64,000 nucleotides of DNA. Source: Diphasiastrum complanatum. Lineage: Eukaryota; Streptophyta; Lycopodiopsida; Lycopodiales; Lycopodiaceae. The stretch's first letter is position 1. Every line of letters starts with the position of its first letter. Shown one piece after another: positions 25,131-36,221 of this stretch. A model generated the notes under the pieces. That model did not search any database. It saw nothing but the letters and a program-made list of their open reading frames with translations, and had not been told where the DNA came from. A program made the position numbers and the translations under genes. The stretch covers positions 13,063,364 through 13,127,363 of the forward strand of contig CM055106.1 of assembly GCA_029204225.1 (NCBI GenBank), given 5' to 3'.

Positions 25131-26734
25131 TCTTTTCTTGCTTGATCTACACTTGTAGGCTCATCCAAAGAGGTTAGGAAAGCAACATAATTTTCAGAAA
25201 CTACTTGCTTACCTTTTTTATCATATGTGAGCCTTGAAGGTACTTGTCTTTCTCTTGATGTTCTCCTTGGCTTTTGACTTGATGAAGATCCATCATCATC
25301 ACCATACAAAGTAGGATCCTTCTCATCAACATCAAGAATGTTAGATCCATCCACTCTATCATCAATCATGCTTGAAGACACTTTTGGAATGTTCCCCTCA
25401 TAAAAAATGACATCTCTACCAACAATCACTTTGTTAGTAGAAGGAATGCAAACCTTGTAGGCTTTACTCACCTCACTATATTCAACAAAAATACCTCTTC
25501 CTGAAGATGGATCCTCCTTGGTCCTATCATCAAGAGTAATGTTGACATAACATGTGCATCCAAAGTTTCTTAGAAAGTTGATACTCGGCCTCCTGTTGAA
25601 TAGCATCTCAAAAGGTGTCCTCCCATCCAAAATAGCACTCGGCCACCTATTGCACAAGAAATTGGCACACGACGAAGCTTGATCCCAAAATGGTTTGTCA
25701 AGATCAGCACTTAACCTCACAGCTTTATCACTTTCACATAAAGTCCTATTCTTCCTTTCAGCCACTCCATTCTGTTGTGGGGTCCTTGATGTTGTATACT
25801 CCCTCTTGATCCCATGCTCATCACAAAAGGCCTTGAATTTGTTAGATATGTACTCACCACCATTGTCACCTCTCAAGCACTTGATCTTTGTGGAAAATTG
25901 GTTCTCCCTTGCATTCTTGAACTTGACAAAGACATCATACACTTCATCCTTGATCTTTAGTAGATAGATCCAACAAAAGCTACTAAAATCATCAATGAAT
26001 GTTACAGACATTTTAGCTCCACTATTGCTAATTGTAGTAAATCCATGAATATTTGAATGTACAAGTTGAAAAGGCTTTTTAGATATAGAAATAGATCTAG
26101 TATAAGGTAGTCTATGTGATTTAGACAAAGCACAAGACTCACAAACATGCTTGGCATTACTTAAGGAACTTGGAAGACCAATCACAACCTTCTTCCTTGC
26201 CATTACCTCCAATGACTTGAAGTTGAGGTGTCCCATCCTTTTGTGCCAAACCTCTTGAATAGAAATTTGCTCCCTTGCAACACATCCAACTTGGTTAGCA
26301 ATAACACAAGCATCTAGTTTGAACAACTTCCCTTGCCTTTTACCTTTTCCAATCAAGACATCCTTCCTTTTGATCAAACAAGCATCTCCATCAGACTCCA
26401 CCTTGAGGCCTTTACTTAGCATTTGGCTCACACTAAGCAAGTTCTTGGTAATAGATGGAATAAACAAGACATCCTCCAAATGAACATTCCTATTTGTAGA
26501 GAGAGAAATAGGAATTGTGCCAATATATTTGATTGCAAACTCACCATCATTGGCCGTGTAGATCACTCTCTTGTCATCTCCATATGCCAACAAAGAAGTG
26601 AAGTACTCTTTGTGAAAGGTCATGTGTGAACTTGCTCCACTATCAATCCACCAAGGATCTAGATCTCCATCATAATTAGCAAGCATACATGAAGACATCA
26701 CAAAAGCATCATCATTTGCATCTTGAACATCCAA
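25085..26734 (-). pseudogene. Inner copia protease-integrase, beta version (549-codon open frame)
   Basis: A long open frame with protease LDPWWIDSGASSHMTFHKEY, the GAG-pre-integrase domain VWHKRMGHLNFKSLEVM with C-x-x-C in HVCESCALSK, and an integrase core with SVTFIDDFSSFCWIYLL (catalytic Asp) and LRGDNGGEYISNKF (second Asp), then RTPQQNGVAERKNRTL with the catalytic Glu. The three acidic residues are all present. It ends where the frame shifts before RT near 25110. The start near 26734 lies just after the Gag knuckle. The wider element is defective because Gag contains a stop and RT a frameshift, though this section looks undamaged. Confidence 0.9.
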
Positions 26735-27181
26735 ACCATCCTCATCAAGAGTAAGATTACCTTGCTTGTCTCCTTGATCTCTCTTCTTCTTGCAGCACTC
26801 ACATGCAAAGTGTCATTTGATGTCACAATAGAAGCACTTGAGCTTTGATCTATCCTTCTTTTTGCCACTTGAAGAAGCATCCACTTGATCTTGTCCTTTA
26901 GACCACTTACTTTTGGTTATGACCTTGAATTTTCCCTTTGTGAACATAGCATCGTCTTGAAGTGTCGATGTAGATCCACCTCTTGCTTGAAGCCTATATT
27001 CCTCATTGATCAAGATCTCTTGAAAATCCATCAAACTTGGCAAAGTCTTTTGAATAGAAATATTTTGAACAATGTTAGCATGAGCATCCAACAAGCCATT
27101 AAGAATTACTTGAATAAGCTCTCCTTTCTTAATGCTTTCATCTATGCAAGCTAACTCATCATTCAATGCTTTCATTCTCAA
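26735..27181 (-). pseudogene. Inner copia Gag C-terminal half (left arm)
   Basis: Gag piece 26813-27181 (122 residues) with LACIDESIKKGELIQVILNG, QKTLPSLMDFQEILINEEYR and the start of a zinc knuckle, CFYCDIK. A TGA stop follows in the middle of the knuckle; the right arm (58879-59277) has Gly there and reads CFYCDIKGHFASEC, an intact C-X2-C-X4-H-X4-C. The upstream gag is not open as a single frame. Confidence 0.85.
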
Positions 27182-27696
27182 AACAAAAGTACTTGGAATT
27201 TCTTTGAAACTATCTCACAAATTCTCTTCTAGCACTTATCCAAGCAAATCAACACATAGAATCATGGAATCTTGATCAACCTATCATCTATCTTCAACTA
27301 ATGACTTTTGTCACTTTCTAAGATTGAAACACACTCAAATGAAGTCTAGCAACCTCACTATCTAGAGATCCAATCAAAATTAGGGTTTTGACAAAATCAC
27401 AAAAAATTGACTATTCCAAATCTACATGCAAATGTTGAAAATTTGATATGCATTCTATAAGCCACCACTTAGGCTGATCCAATGATCCAAAAATTGGCCA
27501 AATCCAGTATGTGAATTAAAAAATTGGAATTGATCAAGTATATTGACCTATATAGTGTTTTGATCTAACAAAGATCCAATCTACAAAAGCAAAAAATTCG
27601 ATTTTGGTGTAGAATCCTCTCTAGCATGCTCTAGACTTGATATCTTCACCAAATAATTGATAGATCTGATTTCCTTCTTCATAACCTAAAACACAA

Positions 27697-27708
27697 GCTT
27701 TGATACCA
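27697..27708 (-). other. Inner copia primer-binding site (initiator Met tRNA)
   Basis: On the minus strand TGGTATCAAAGC follows directly after the 5' LTR. It differs by one base from the copia consensus TGGTATCAGAGC, complementary to initiator-Met tRNA. Confidence 0.88.
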
Positions 27709-28363
27709 TGTGAAAGATTTCAGATCATTATAATCCAATCTACTTGAATGATCTTTGGTTAGAAAGAGAAATACACTACCAATCTCACCAATGTAAAAAA
27801 ATCAGCATCTACACACAAAATGAGATGCAAACACCTATAGAACTTGATAAAACTTTAATGAAATGAAAAAGTACTGTTGTTGTCCATACAAAACCAGAAA
27901 GCTACTATATTTCACACGTGTGGATCCAAAAATAATAGATATAGATCATTCTACACATAGATTTGCAAGCAATTACCAAGATAGTACACCAATGCCGGAA
28001 TAGTAGAACCCAAGAGGACCATGTATAAGCATGAAATGAGATAGAGAAGAGAGAAGATAGGTCTCTCCACGAGTTACATCCTTTTATAGCAGGTTCAAAC
28101 CCTATTTGGCCACTTGGCTTTTCCACCAAAATGCTAACCCTACTAATTTTTCTGTCTAGATTCAATGTATCCAATTATTGAAATTTGAATCTACTCAAAC
28201 TCGCATTCTAACTCTCCCACACTTTCAAAAAGTGTTTATTCAAATGAAATTTAGACTGATGAACTTTGAAAAGTCAACCTCTAAGTCTAAAATAAGTTTT
28301 GGCCTCAATATGCCAAATATGGAAATATAGCAAAATGTGATGAAACTAGTTGAGTCTTTCACA
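27709..28363 (-). mobile_element. Inner copia 5' LTR (left arm)
   Basis: 655-bp LTR with TGTGAAAGATT and TCTTTCACA ends. It carries a small extra segment near 28118-28142 relative to the 3' LTR at 21381-22009. It is followed by the target duplication CTTAG at 28364-28368. The right arm has lost this LTR. Confidence 0.95.
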
Positions 28364-28368
28364 CTTAG
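28364..28368. repeat. Target-site duplication CTTAG (right) of inner copia
   Basis: Partner of 21376-21380. After it, the outer copia gag resumes, which confirms the nesting. Confidence 0.92.
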
Positions 28369-28642
28369 CCATTAGCAGGTTCTCATCTTAAATTTCCACA
28401 GATGGTAATTAGCTCCATCAAGCTTGACTGGCTTTCCCTTGGGAATCCATGTGAAAGATTAGTCTAGGTGATAGGAGCAACTATCAGTGACTTAAGTATA
28501 AAAATCTGGTGCTAAATTACAAAACAAGAAGACAATTACTCTATCGGCTAGTAGAGTCTTGTTTCTTTAGAAGCTTATCAGGCTATAGAAATAGCTCTGA
28601 AATAAAACCTCTTAAAGAATCAAATAGGTTCTCATATCTTAG
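28369..28642 (-). pseudogene. Outer copia leader and Gag N-terminus (left arm)
   Basis: On the minus strand the sequence reads KPVKLDGANYHLWKFKMRT, then, after a one-base shift, LLMAKELYDVV across the inner insertion into the Gag piece that starts near 21372. This is the usual N-terminal motif of plant copia Gag. The remainder, towards 28642, is leader after the PBS. Confidence 0.82.
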
Positions 28643-28654
28643 GCTCTGATATCA
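28643..28654 (-). other. Outer copia primer-binding site
   Basis: On the minus strand TGATATCAGAGC follows the LTR end, one base from the initiator-Met consensus. The same site is at 58186-58198 in the right arm. Confidence 0.85.
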
Positions 28655-29720
28655 TGTTGGAAAGAGGTGTGTGAAAGATAGGTCGAACTTGAAAAGAAAC
28701 GAACTCGAATGAAAAATATTTGAACGACAAGAATTAGAACTTATCGTGCACAGCAGAATAAGCTCTCTTTCTCTTTCTTCATGCATGAATATGCCTATCA
28801 ATTTCGAACAAAACAATAGTGATAGAAATCACGTTCGATCTTATAGTAACTAACTTTAAAATCATTAGTACTACAGTGATTACGTAGCCAAACATTAAGC
28901 ATCGAAACATCAGACAAATAATTTGTTGCGAAGAACTACAGAAACGCATACATTCTGAGATGAAGCTAAACGCAGAACCAAACAGAGCTGTAATCAGATT
29001 AAGTATAAAGAAATATACCAGATAATAATGCAAGTGAGCACAAAACAATAGTGGACGTAACCGCATGCTTTACAAAGCTAATCACAATCTGTAAAGGTTA
29101 TGAACCTATTGTTGACAATCTATCTGAAAGAAAGAATCAATGTGCGAAGGCATCTACAATGTTTGTCTTTGAATTACAAATCATGCTTCGTTCTATCTTC
29201 TGTATGTGAATACTGAGATGGTATTTACTATATACATAAATTTTATAAGTGTGCAGATGAAAAGGTACAAAAGTGGTTGTGCTGTCTGTGGGAGATCGTG
29301 GGTGGCTGTTGTTGTTGTCAAGTCTAATTTCACAATGCATAGAACTAGCGTGAGGAGGCCGCGACGTCAACCTTTGCTAAAATTCATGCTGGTGAAAATG
29401 TGAAAATTGTGACACTCCATCCAATGCCTTAGAAAATGATTTGCAAGGTACCTTCGCCTTTGTATAAGGGCACCTTCGGATACTGTAGGGTACCTTCGGC
29501 ATTTGGTCTTCGAAAAAATGTGAAGGTGGAACTTTGTCGCATTTTTCGCCTGTCTTATTTCACGTGTAAATATGCAGACTGTGGTGACTGTCAAGTTTTT
29601 CGCCTGTCTGATTTTACATGTAAATATGCAGACTGTGCGACAACACAAGTAGAAATACAGGAACATGAATGGAAGCAGATTAACATAGGATTTAGAAGAG
29701 TAGAGAAGATAAATCCAACA
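28655..29720 (-). mobile_element. Outer copia 5' LTR (left arm)
   Basis: 1066-bp LTR with TGTTGG and CCAACA ends, inserted in LINE RT sequence. The corresponding right-arm LTR (57240-58185) has the same LINE junction but lacks about 120 bp around 29225-29345. Within the LTR a short stretch repeats: CAGACTGT followed by a TTTTTCGCCTGTCT-type block occurs twice (about 29520-29640). Confidence 0.93.
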
Positions 29721-31631
29721 ACTTTGAGTGTTCGGCATACTCTAATCCTCCCCAAACTGTTAGCAGATTGTCGAGGATTAGCCTGCCTTTAATGAAGCCT
29801 AATTGTTTTTCGTGGATCAACAAAGTCATTAGAGGTTGGAGCCTATTACTGATTGCCTTTGCAATTATCTTGTATGCCACTGAGAGCAGAGAGATGGGTC
29901 TCAAGTCACCTATTTGGATTCTTGATGGCTTTTAGGGAATGCGGTTCACCATTGAGCGAGACATCATTCCATGAGTACTTCCATCTTGCCAGACTTCCTT
30001 GGAGAGCTCTACAAAATCCCTTTCGATAATGTCCCAGATTTTGTGATAGAATTATGCTAAGAGCCCATCTTCACCTGGAGATTTTCCAGTTCCCATGGCT
30101 CTTGTAGCCCTTCTGAGTTTTGTGGTTGAAAGTGGGGCGTCTAGCTTGGCACTATTTGAGTAGTCCAATTTTGTGGAAGTTTGTGAAAAAGCTTGTTGGT
30201 GTAGATGCTCGGCTGTCCCAAGAACTCTTGGCCGAAATAAACTTTGAAAGTGCAAGGAAAATACTCCTAGGATGTTGTCTACATTGTTGCAGACTTGCCC
30301 ATTTGCATTTTGTATTGCGTTGATATATTCCTTTTGATGTTTGATTCGAAGTTGGTTGAAGAAGTATCTTGATGGTGCATCGCCTTCTCGTATCCAGTTA
30401 TTCAGGATTGAATCCTAGCACTAGCTGGCTCGGCTGCATCCAAAGCTCTGAGCTCTGAAGCCACCATGAGAATTTTAGAGTGTATTGAATCTTGTCTTGA
30501 TTGGAACTCCATCTGACGCAGATGGTCTAATTTTTGTGAAAGTTGGGAGTGTTTTTGCCGTTTAGTAGAAGCTTTGGCCTTGCCTGCATCTCAGAAGAAA
30601 CTGATTGTCATTTCTGTTGCATGCTCCCAGAACTCTTTGGCACATTTGTTTCTTGGCAAGCTTTTCCACATAACTTTGAATTGTTCAGTTAAGAGATTGT
30701 CTTTGAGAAGGGATGTGTTGAGCTTGAAATAGTTTTCCCTTCTACGAGAGATTTGGGCTCCCCATTCCCAGGAGCAGAAAATCGGACAGTGATTTGAAAG
30801 CGCCTGGACCCTATGCACAACCAGTTGGGAAGCACTACTGAACCACCAGCCTCTATGTGAGACGCAGAATCGGTCAAGCTTGGCTCTGTGTTTTTCTGCT
30901 CTAGAATGACCATTTTCCCAAGTCATGTTCATGGTACTGGGGTGTCATCAGCCAGGAAGACCATGTCGAACAGATCAAACTCTGTTTTGAAATCTGACCA
31001 ACTCCATATTTCAGTTTCCCACATGGTTTTTGAGTGTTCCGCTCTATCTCGAGGATTCTTTGTCATATCGAAGTCCCCTGCTATGATCCCTGGAAGATTG
31101 GGCAGCTCTTCTTGAAGAAAGTCCTAGGGTTCTTTCCTTTCAGTGTCGATATTAGGTGCATAAATGGAAGCAAGTAGCAAATTGATACCATTGTAAGAGA
31201 TTTCTGCCCATGTAACTCTGCCATTGTTGATGGAAACTTGCTTAATCACTTTGGCTTCTGGGCTGATTAACAAGAAGGCATATCTATCACATGTGTTTGC
31301 TCAAGGACCAATAAGTTGAAATTCTTTGCCTAAATAATGAGAGATGTGCCGTAGCCAGAACTCATTCACATTACCTTCTTGAATAGCGATAAATGAAGGT
31401 TTTTGGTTTAGACCATCCACAAATTTTTTGATAGATATTTTTCTAGAGGGATCTCCTAGTCCTCCAACTAACACCTGTAAATGGGCGTGGCTGAACTCTT
31501 TGAGAAGAAGCCTCCCTTAAACTTGTTCGAAATGGGAGTTGGTGGAAGACCTTGGCAGCCTCAGAAATATGAACTCCCTGTCTTTTATGAGCACTTTGTT
31601 GGTTTCATGGAAACTCTGCTCATGTGTGAGT
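29721..31631 (-). pseudogene. L1-type LINE ORF2: endonuclease and part of RT (left arm)
   Basis: The endonuclease and linker region is represented by 30591-30932 (HRAKLDRFCVSHRGWW, NHCPIFCSWEWGAQ). The RT begins in 29692-29904 with MRPISLLSVAYKIIAKAISN and HEKQLGFIKGRLILDNLL. The outer copia LTR cuts it at 29720, before the RT active site. The other end joins Helitron helicase sequence at 31631/31632. In a LINE this protein nicks DNA and reverse transcribes the element. Multiple stops make it inactive. Confidence 0.88.
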
Positions 31632-32275
31632 TTTTTAGGAGTCGTGCAATATTGACCTCATTGAACAAAGATGTTGATGAGATCAATGTGAGGGTTGTAC
31701 AGCAGCTTCTGGGTGACGTTTTCACCTTTATAGTGCCGATAGTGTTCTTGAGTGTGAGGGCTCTAATGTCCACCCTATAGAGTATTTGAATAGCCTGCAA
31801 CCAAGTGAGTGTCCTCCACATAAGTTGGTGCTGAAGATTGGGATGATTGTTACGATCGATAGCATCACACAAGGGATTGTGCAATGGCAAAAGATTGATC
31901 ATCCTCAGATTGGGTAGACAGGTCATAGAGGCAGAGATAGTGACCGGGAAGAATATAGGGAGTAGAGTCCTTATTCCGCGTATCCCTATAGTGCCAAGTG
32001 ATTCAAATATACCGTTTGAATTGCAGAGGGTCCAGTTTCCTATCAAAGCAGCATTTGCCATGAGAATAAACAAAGCACAGGGGCAAACTATGGACACGAT
32101 TGGATTCTATTTGCCTCGGCCTATGTTTAGTCATGGGCAGCTGTATGTTGCACTTTCGAGAGTGCGAAATGCAGCAAGTGTTCGTGTGCTGATTATTGAC
32201 AAGTACAATCAATTTACAGATGTGCATGGGGTGGCAAGGTACACTCAGAACATTGTGTATTCGGAAGTGTTGTAG
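31632..32275 (+). pseudogene. Helitron helicase C-terminus, copy 1
   Basis: Canonical plant Helitron PIF1-type helicase motifs: RSRAILTSLNKDVDEIN, then after a frameshift LCNGKRLIILRLGRQVIEAE, SRVLIPRIPIVPSDSNIPFE, MRINKAQGQTMD and SHGQLYVALSRVRNAASVRV (motifs V and VI). The open piece is 31847-32275. Its upstream end is fused to LINE sequence, and the Rep domain is absent. It differs from the helicase at 875-2431, which has AITAHKSQG in the same place, so it comes from another Helitron lineage. Confidence 0.92.
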
Positions 32276-33130
32276 TAGTAGGTTTGAAGTGATGTTGCTA
32301 GTTTATGGTTTCGAGATGCAAGGTACAGTTAGAGTTGGAATTGGAGTTAGACTTAGCATTTGGGATGTAGGGTAGAGTTAGAGTTAGAGTTAGAGTTGAA
32401 CAAAGATGTTGATGAGATCAATGCAAGGGCTGTAGAGCAGCTTCCGGGTGACGTTTTCACCTTTTATAGTGCCGATAGTGTTCTTGAGTGTGAGGCTCTA
32501 ATGTCCACCCTATAGAGTATTTGAACAGCCTACAACCAAGTGGGTGTCCTCCACATAAGTTGGTGCTGAAGATTGGGATGATTGTGATGTTGTTACGATC
32601 GATAGCATCGCACAAGAGATTGTGCAATGGCACAAGATTGATCATCCCCAGATTGGGTAGACAGGTCATAGAGGCAAAGATAGTGACCGGGAAGAATATA
32701 GGGAGTAGAGTCCTCATTCCACGTATCCCTATAGTGCCAAGTGATTCGAATATACCGTTTGAATTGTAGAGGGTTCAGTTTCCTATCAGAACAACATTTG
32801 CCATGACAATAAACAAAGCACAGGGGCAAACTATGGACACGATTGGATTGTATTTGCCTCGGCCTGTGTTTAGTCATGGGCAGTTGTATGTTGCACTTTC
32901 AAGAGTGCGAAATGCAGCAAGTGTTCGTGTGTTGATAATTGAAAAGGACAATCAATTTACAGATGTGGATGGAGTGGCGAGGTACACTCAGAACATTGTG
33001 TATTCGGAAGTGTTGTAGTAGTAGGTTTGAAGTGATGTTGCTGGTTTATGGTTTCGAGATGCAAGGTACAGTTAGAGTTGGAATTGGACTTAGACTTAGC
33101 ATTTGGGATGTAGGGTAGAGTTAGAGTTAG
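31661..33130 (+). repeat. 735-bp tandem duplication within Helitron helicase
   Basis: 31661-32395 and 32396-33130 are direct copies offset by 735 bp. The junction is flanked by short TTAGAG repeats (about 32373-32397 and 33116-33130), which could have promoted slippage or unequal exchange. Confidence 0.9.
32396..33018 (+). pseudogene. Helitron helicase C-terminus, copy 2 (tandem duplicate)
   Basis: A repeat of copy 1 starting within NKDVDEIN. Open pieces are 32521-32769 (HKLVLKIGMIVMLLRSIASH) and 32803-33018 (INKAQGQTMDTIGLYLPRPV, SHGQLYVALSRVRNAASVRV). A TAG stop at 32767 interrupts the frame where copy 1 has a coding triplet. Both copies end with the same YSEVL and stop. Confidence 0.92.
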
Positions 33131-33242
33131 ATTTGGAGAGAAAATCTATCAAATTTTGTACACGAAGAGTTGTCACAATGTTGTTAAGATCATGTGTTAT
33201 TGTATGTACATTTTTTTTCTGACATTCTTGGTGTTGTTGCAG

Positions 33243-33569
33243 ATGTCGAAGATCTACATAAATCATAGGACTTTTGTGCGAGACCTGACGGATTTGTTTT
33301 GTTTCGGTGATGAGGTATCTCGCAGCTCCATTTTGTGGTTGATAGAAGCTTATGCAGAGTTCTTATTCCAAAAACAAAGGAGAAGATGTTTTATGCCAAG
33401 AGAATATCGATTCCTATTAGATGTACATATGTTACTCAGAGATGTGGCATATGTTTGGAGACATGTTAGTGTTGTTAGACTTAGTGACTTTGAGCCAATG
33501 TTAGATAACCTGGTGTATGCCCATGTATTGGTTTCTGAATTATCAGATGACATGATGTCTATTTCTTAA
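33243..33569 (+). pseudogene. Unrecognised 108-codon ORF after a splice-acceptor-like site
   Basis: An open frame starts at MSKIYINHRTFVRDLTDLF, directly after a pyrimidine-rich run ending TTGTTGCAG, a plausible intron acceptor. The longer reading from 33156 includes that intron-like sequence and is probably not real. The protein is rich in Leu, Val and Phe, with no motif I recognise. It lies between a Helitron helicase end and a piece of gypsy LTR, which fits an exon fragment captured by a Helitron. I am not sure it is ever expressed. Confidence 0.4.
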
Positions 33570-33582
33570 AAATATTGGAATA

Positions 33583-33710
33583 TGATCTCATGCTTTCTTT
33601 GTAATTGCTAATTTTTGGATTTGATCATTATTGGGAGTGCTATTTCTTATGCTTTTTGTGAGAGAGAAAAGGAGAGAGAGAAGAGTAAGTTTCTATCATT
33701 GTTACGGATA
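33583..33710 (+). mobile_element. Fragment of gypsy 3' LTR family
   Basis: Reverse-complement match to about 8690-8815 in the gypsy 3' LTR, sharing the GAGAGAGAAAAGGAGAGAGA tract. It adjoins copy A' directly. In copy A the same LTR family lies about 1.5 kb away, so A' appears to have lost the intervening DNA. Confidence 0.75.
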
Positions 33711-35122
33711 AAAAGTACTCATATCTTCTGATGATAGGTTTTCCTTTCTGATAACCTTCTTCCACACTTGTGCCTTTTCCATTCGATTACTTCCAATACT
33801 CGTGTGGCTGAAACAATTTCTTTCCAAATTCCATATCTGACACTAATTTCTTTGCATGTGTGATTGGATAAGAATCTTCTTGGTTTAGCACCTCCAATTG
33901 ATGGCTTATTAGGAACATTTTCCTTTTTTTTTCGGAGAGCGTGTCACTTTTTTCAATGGTGACATTCCCTTTCTATAGTCCTGCCATTGAAAGAACTTCT
34001 TCCAACCTCTTAATAGTTGCTTTAGCCACAGACTCCGATTTTGTATTCCATGCAAGGAGAATATGCAGATAAATAAGTTTTTCAATAATATGAACCTCAA
34101 CATGCAATGTGCATATGTGAACATGCTTTAATGGAATTGGCAGCACACTTTTCATATTTGGATCTTCTCCTTCTCGTGTTGGTTGGTCATCCCAAATTCA
34201 TATTCTAGCAATCCTTCATGCAATAAAGAAATGGATGCTTCGATGTTGTCCCATGAGAGACATTATACATACATTTCAATGTTTTCAAATCGCCTGCAAG
34301 GTGCCATTGAATTTGAAAACTTCCATAGTTTTCGATTGTAAGTTTTTCACCCTCCAAATGTCTCTTTATAATCTTGTCATAATTTGTACGTGAAAATATC
34401 CATGAAAGTATTTTATTGTTTTCTTTTTTAAAGACCTGGAGAAAAGCAAGTAATGCATGACATGTTAATAAAAAAAGACAATGTATTCAATGTTAATAAC
34501 GATACTTGAAAATAAAATTGAAAAGTATACCTGGAATGCAGCCAACCACCATATGTGATTTTACAATTGAATACTAAACGTTATTTGAAATTTTTTTTCA
34601 TCAAAGTGACACTCATTCGTTCCAACTTTTGACCTTCGATGATTTCGGATTCATCTAATTTCATTACAATAATAATCTTTCCATTTACTTGATGTTTGTC
34701 TAGTTTATAGAATCAAATAATGTATTTTAGACATTTTCAATATCAAGAAAAATATTATTGCAATCGTTGTATTTGAGCTCACCACATTTTGATTTGTATA
34801 AATCAGTTATATGAACTAGTTGGCCAACTACTTTGAATATTCCATCATTATAATAATTTCTTGTTAATCTTATCTGATATGGACAAGGAAGATAAGTTTT
34901 CTTCACCATCACTTGAGAAAAGGCTTCTTTAACTATTCTAAAAGATGTAGAATAAGCATTTATGCTAATTCCAGAATCATCACGTGCAGCTTGTATCACA
35001 TTTGTATCCAAGTAAGTTTGAACTCTATTCAAAGTAGTCTCTACAATTTCTTTTTTCATGTTTTTAGACCAAGCATTATTGAAAGCTACAATTCGTAAAT
35101 GCTTCAAACTACAATAATTCAA
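33711..35122 (-). pseudogene. Uncharacterised transposase-like gene, copy A' (spliced, broken)
   Basis: On the minus strand an exon piece at 34727-35122 matches the 6455-6913 ORF of copy A. It is followed by a region ending ITYGGWLHSR, a 95-bp GT-AG intron (34436-34530), and an exon starting VFKKENNKILSWIFSRTNYD that contains FQIQWHLAGDLKTLKCMYN and SKHPFLYCMKD. Further on, pieces read LKHVHICTLHVEVHIIEKL and MEFGKKLFQPHEYW. The D-L-K, H-P-x(3)-C and L-H patterns recall uncharacterised transposase-like proteins, but I cannot name the family. Stops occur in several places. The A-specific exon region (5745-6545) is missing here. Confidence 0.5.
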
Positions 35123-36221
35123 ACTGAATAGATCTAGCGTACCTTATTTTTGTAATGTCTATGTCAGGCTGCAAATCGTCCCAATTCATATTTCATATAA
35201 GCATAGAAAGATTTTAAAAGTACTCATTGGACTCCGGCTTTAGTTTTTGCAATGAGCACACCAAGATTTACAACGATACTCTTAAAGCTCTAGCCCCAAA
35301 TATTGAAACGAGAATGCAAAGAAGTTATTACGTCTCATGCTTAACTAACTATTGTCTGAAGTTAATCATAGTAGTTAAATGTCGACCAAGGTCAAAAACT
35401 TGGAAAACGGCAACCAAAAGTTATCGGTTCGCATTCTCTCTCTACGTAGCTTCTCTCTAAAGTCAAATTTCTTAAAGGGCCCATTCTGAGCCCATATTTT
35501 CCTAATGGCTTTGTAGAGGTATTGGGTTTTTGTGATTTGGATCAATATTGAGATAGTTTTGATCAATTTAGTGGAGGTGGGTCAAATTTGTCAAAATTTT
35601 GGAAATTTTATTTGTTCTTTTTCCAAGTGAGAGAGAAACACTTTAGAGCTTCAATTTTGAAGTTTTTTTTTTTTCTATGTTGTAATATTTCTTTTGACTT
35701 TTCATTTTGCAAGCCAATTTCCTTGCAAAAAGTGAATTTTGCAATTTTTTTTCGCATTGTGCATAAACTCCATTGCGCATAAACTTCAACTTAGTGTACC
35801 CATAACCTACAGGTCCTTCAATTCTCAAGATGGATGTTGATTATGATTTTGAGTATGTAGATGACAGTGAATCTAAATACGAGGATCAGTCTAACTATGT
35901 TTTTGAAGATCAGTATTATAAGCATTGCGATGGCGAATCCAATCAATGCGGACAACATGTGTCATGAGGAGACTGTTTGGAACATAACGAAAAGCATTTT
36001 AATGATTATGATGATAAAAAAGCTTAGTAGATGAGTCGTGGTGCTTATAGCAGTGATAGTGACAATGAGCAGCTAAATTCACGTCAATCAAAACGTCATC
36101 ACTACAGATCCTTATATGGACCATCCTTCCCAGCCTATGGTGTAAAAATTATGGTGCAGAGACCACATGTCTTTCACAAGTTTGATTGTAGAATTGCTCA
36201 CATGGATGTGAGAATATGGTT
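33711..36221. repeat. Inverted-repeat segment, copy A'
   Basis: Reverse complement of copy A (4629-7217). It lacks A's 5745-6545 and has an extra block at 33964-34667. The gag gene continues beyond the segment end at 36221, whereas in copy A it is cut there. Confidence 0.85.

Larger units (their letters stand above)
20160..31631. repeat. Left arm of large inverted duplication
   Basis: The left arm contains, in order, gypsy LTR end, outer copia, inner copia, outer copia LTR and LINE ORF2. It is matched in reverse complement by 55320-64000, whose far end is cut by the window. The inner boundary is 31631/55320; beyond it the left side continues into a Helitron helicase and the right side continues into the LINE. 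The arms differ by several indels: the left has an extra copia half (22.0-24.2 kb) and an extra 5' LTR, and about 120 bp more in the outer LTR. Confidence 0.9.

Noticed and set aside
27697-27708. tRNA-like sequences next to LTRs
   Set aside because: They are short primer-binding sites complementary to tRNA 3' ends, not tRNA genes. No tRNA or rRNA gene was found.
29436-29792. 118-codon frame seen in both inverted arms
   Set aside because: It lies mostly within the outer copia LTR; conservation follows from the duplication.
32373-32397. TTAGAG repeats as an interstitial telomere
   Set aside because: The plant telomere unit is TTTAGGG; these hexamers differ and are few.
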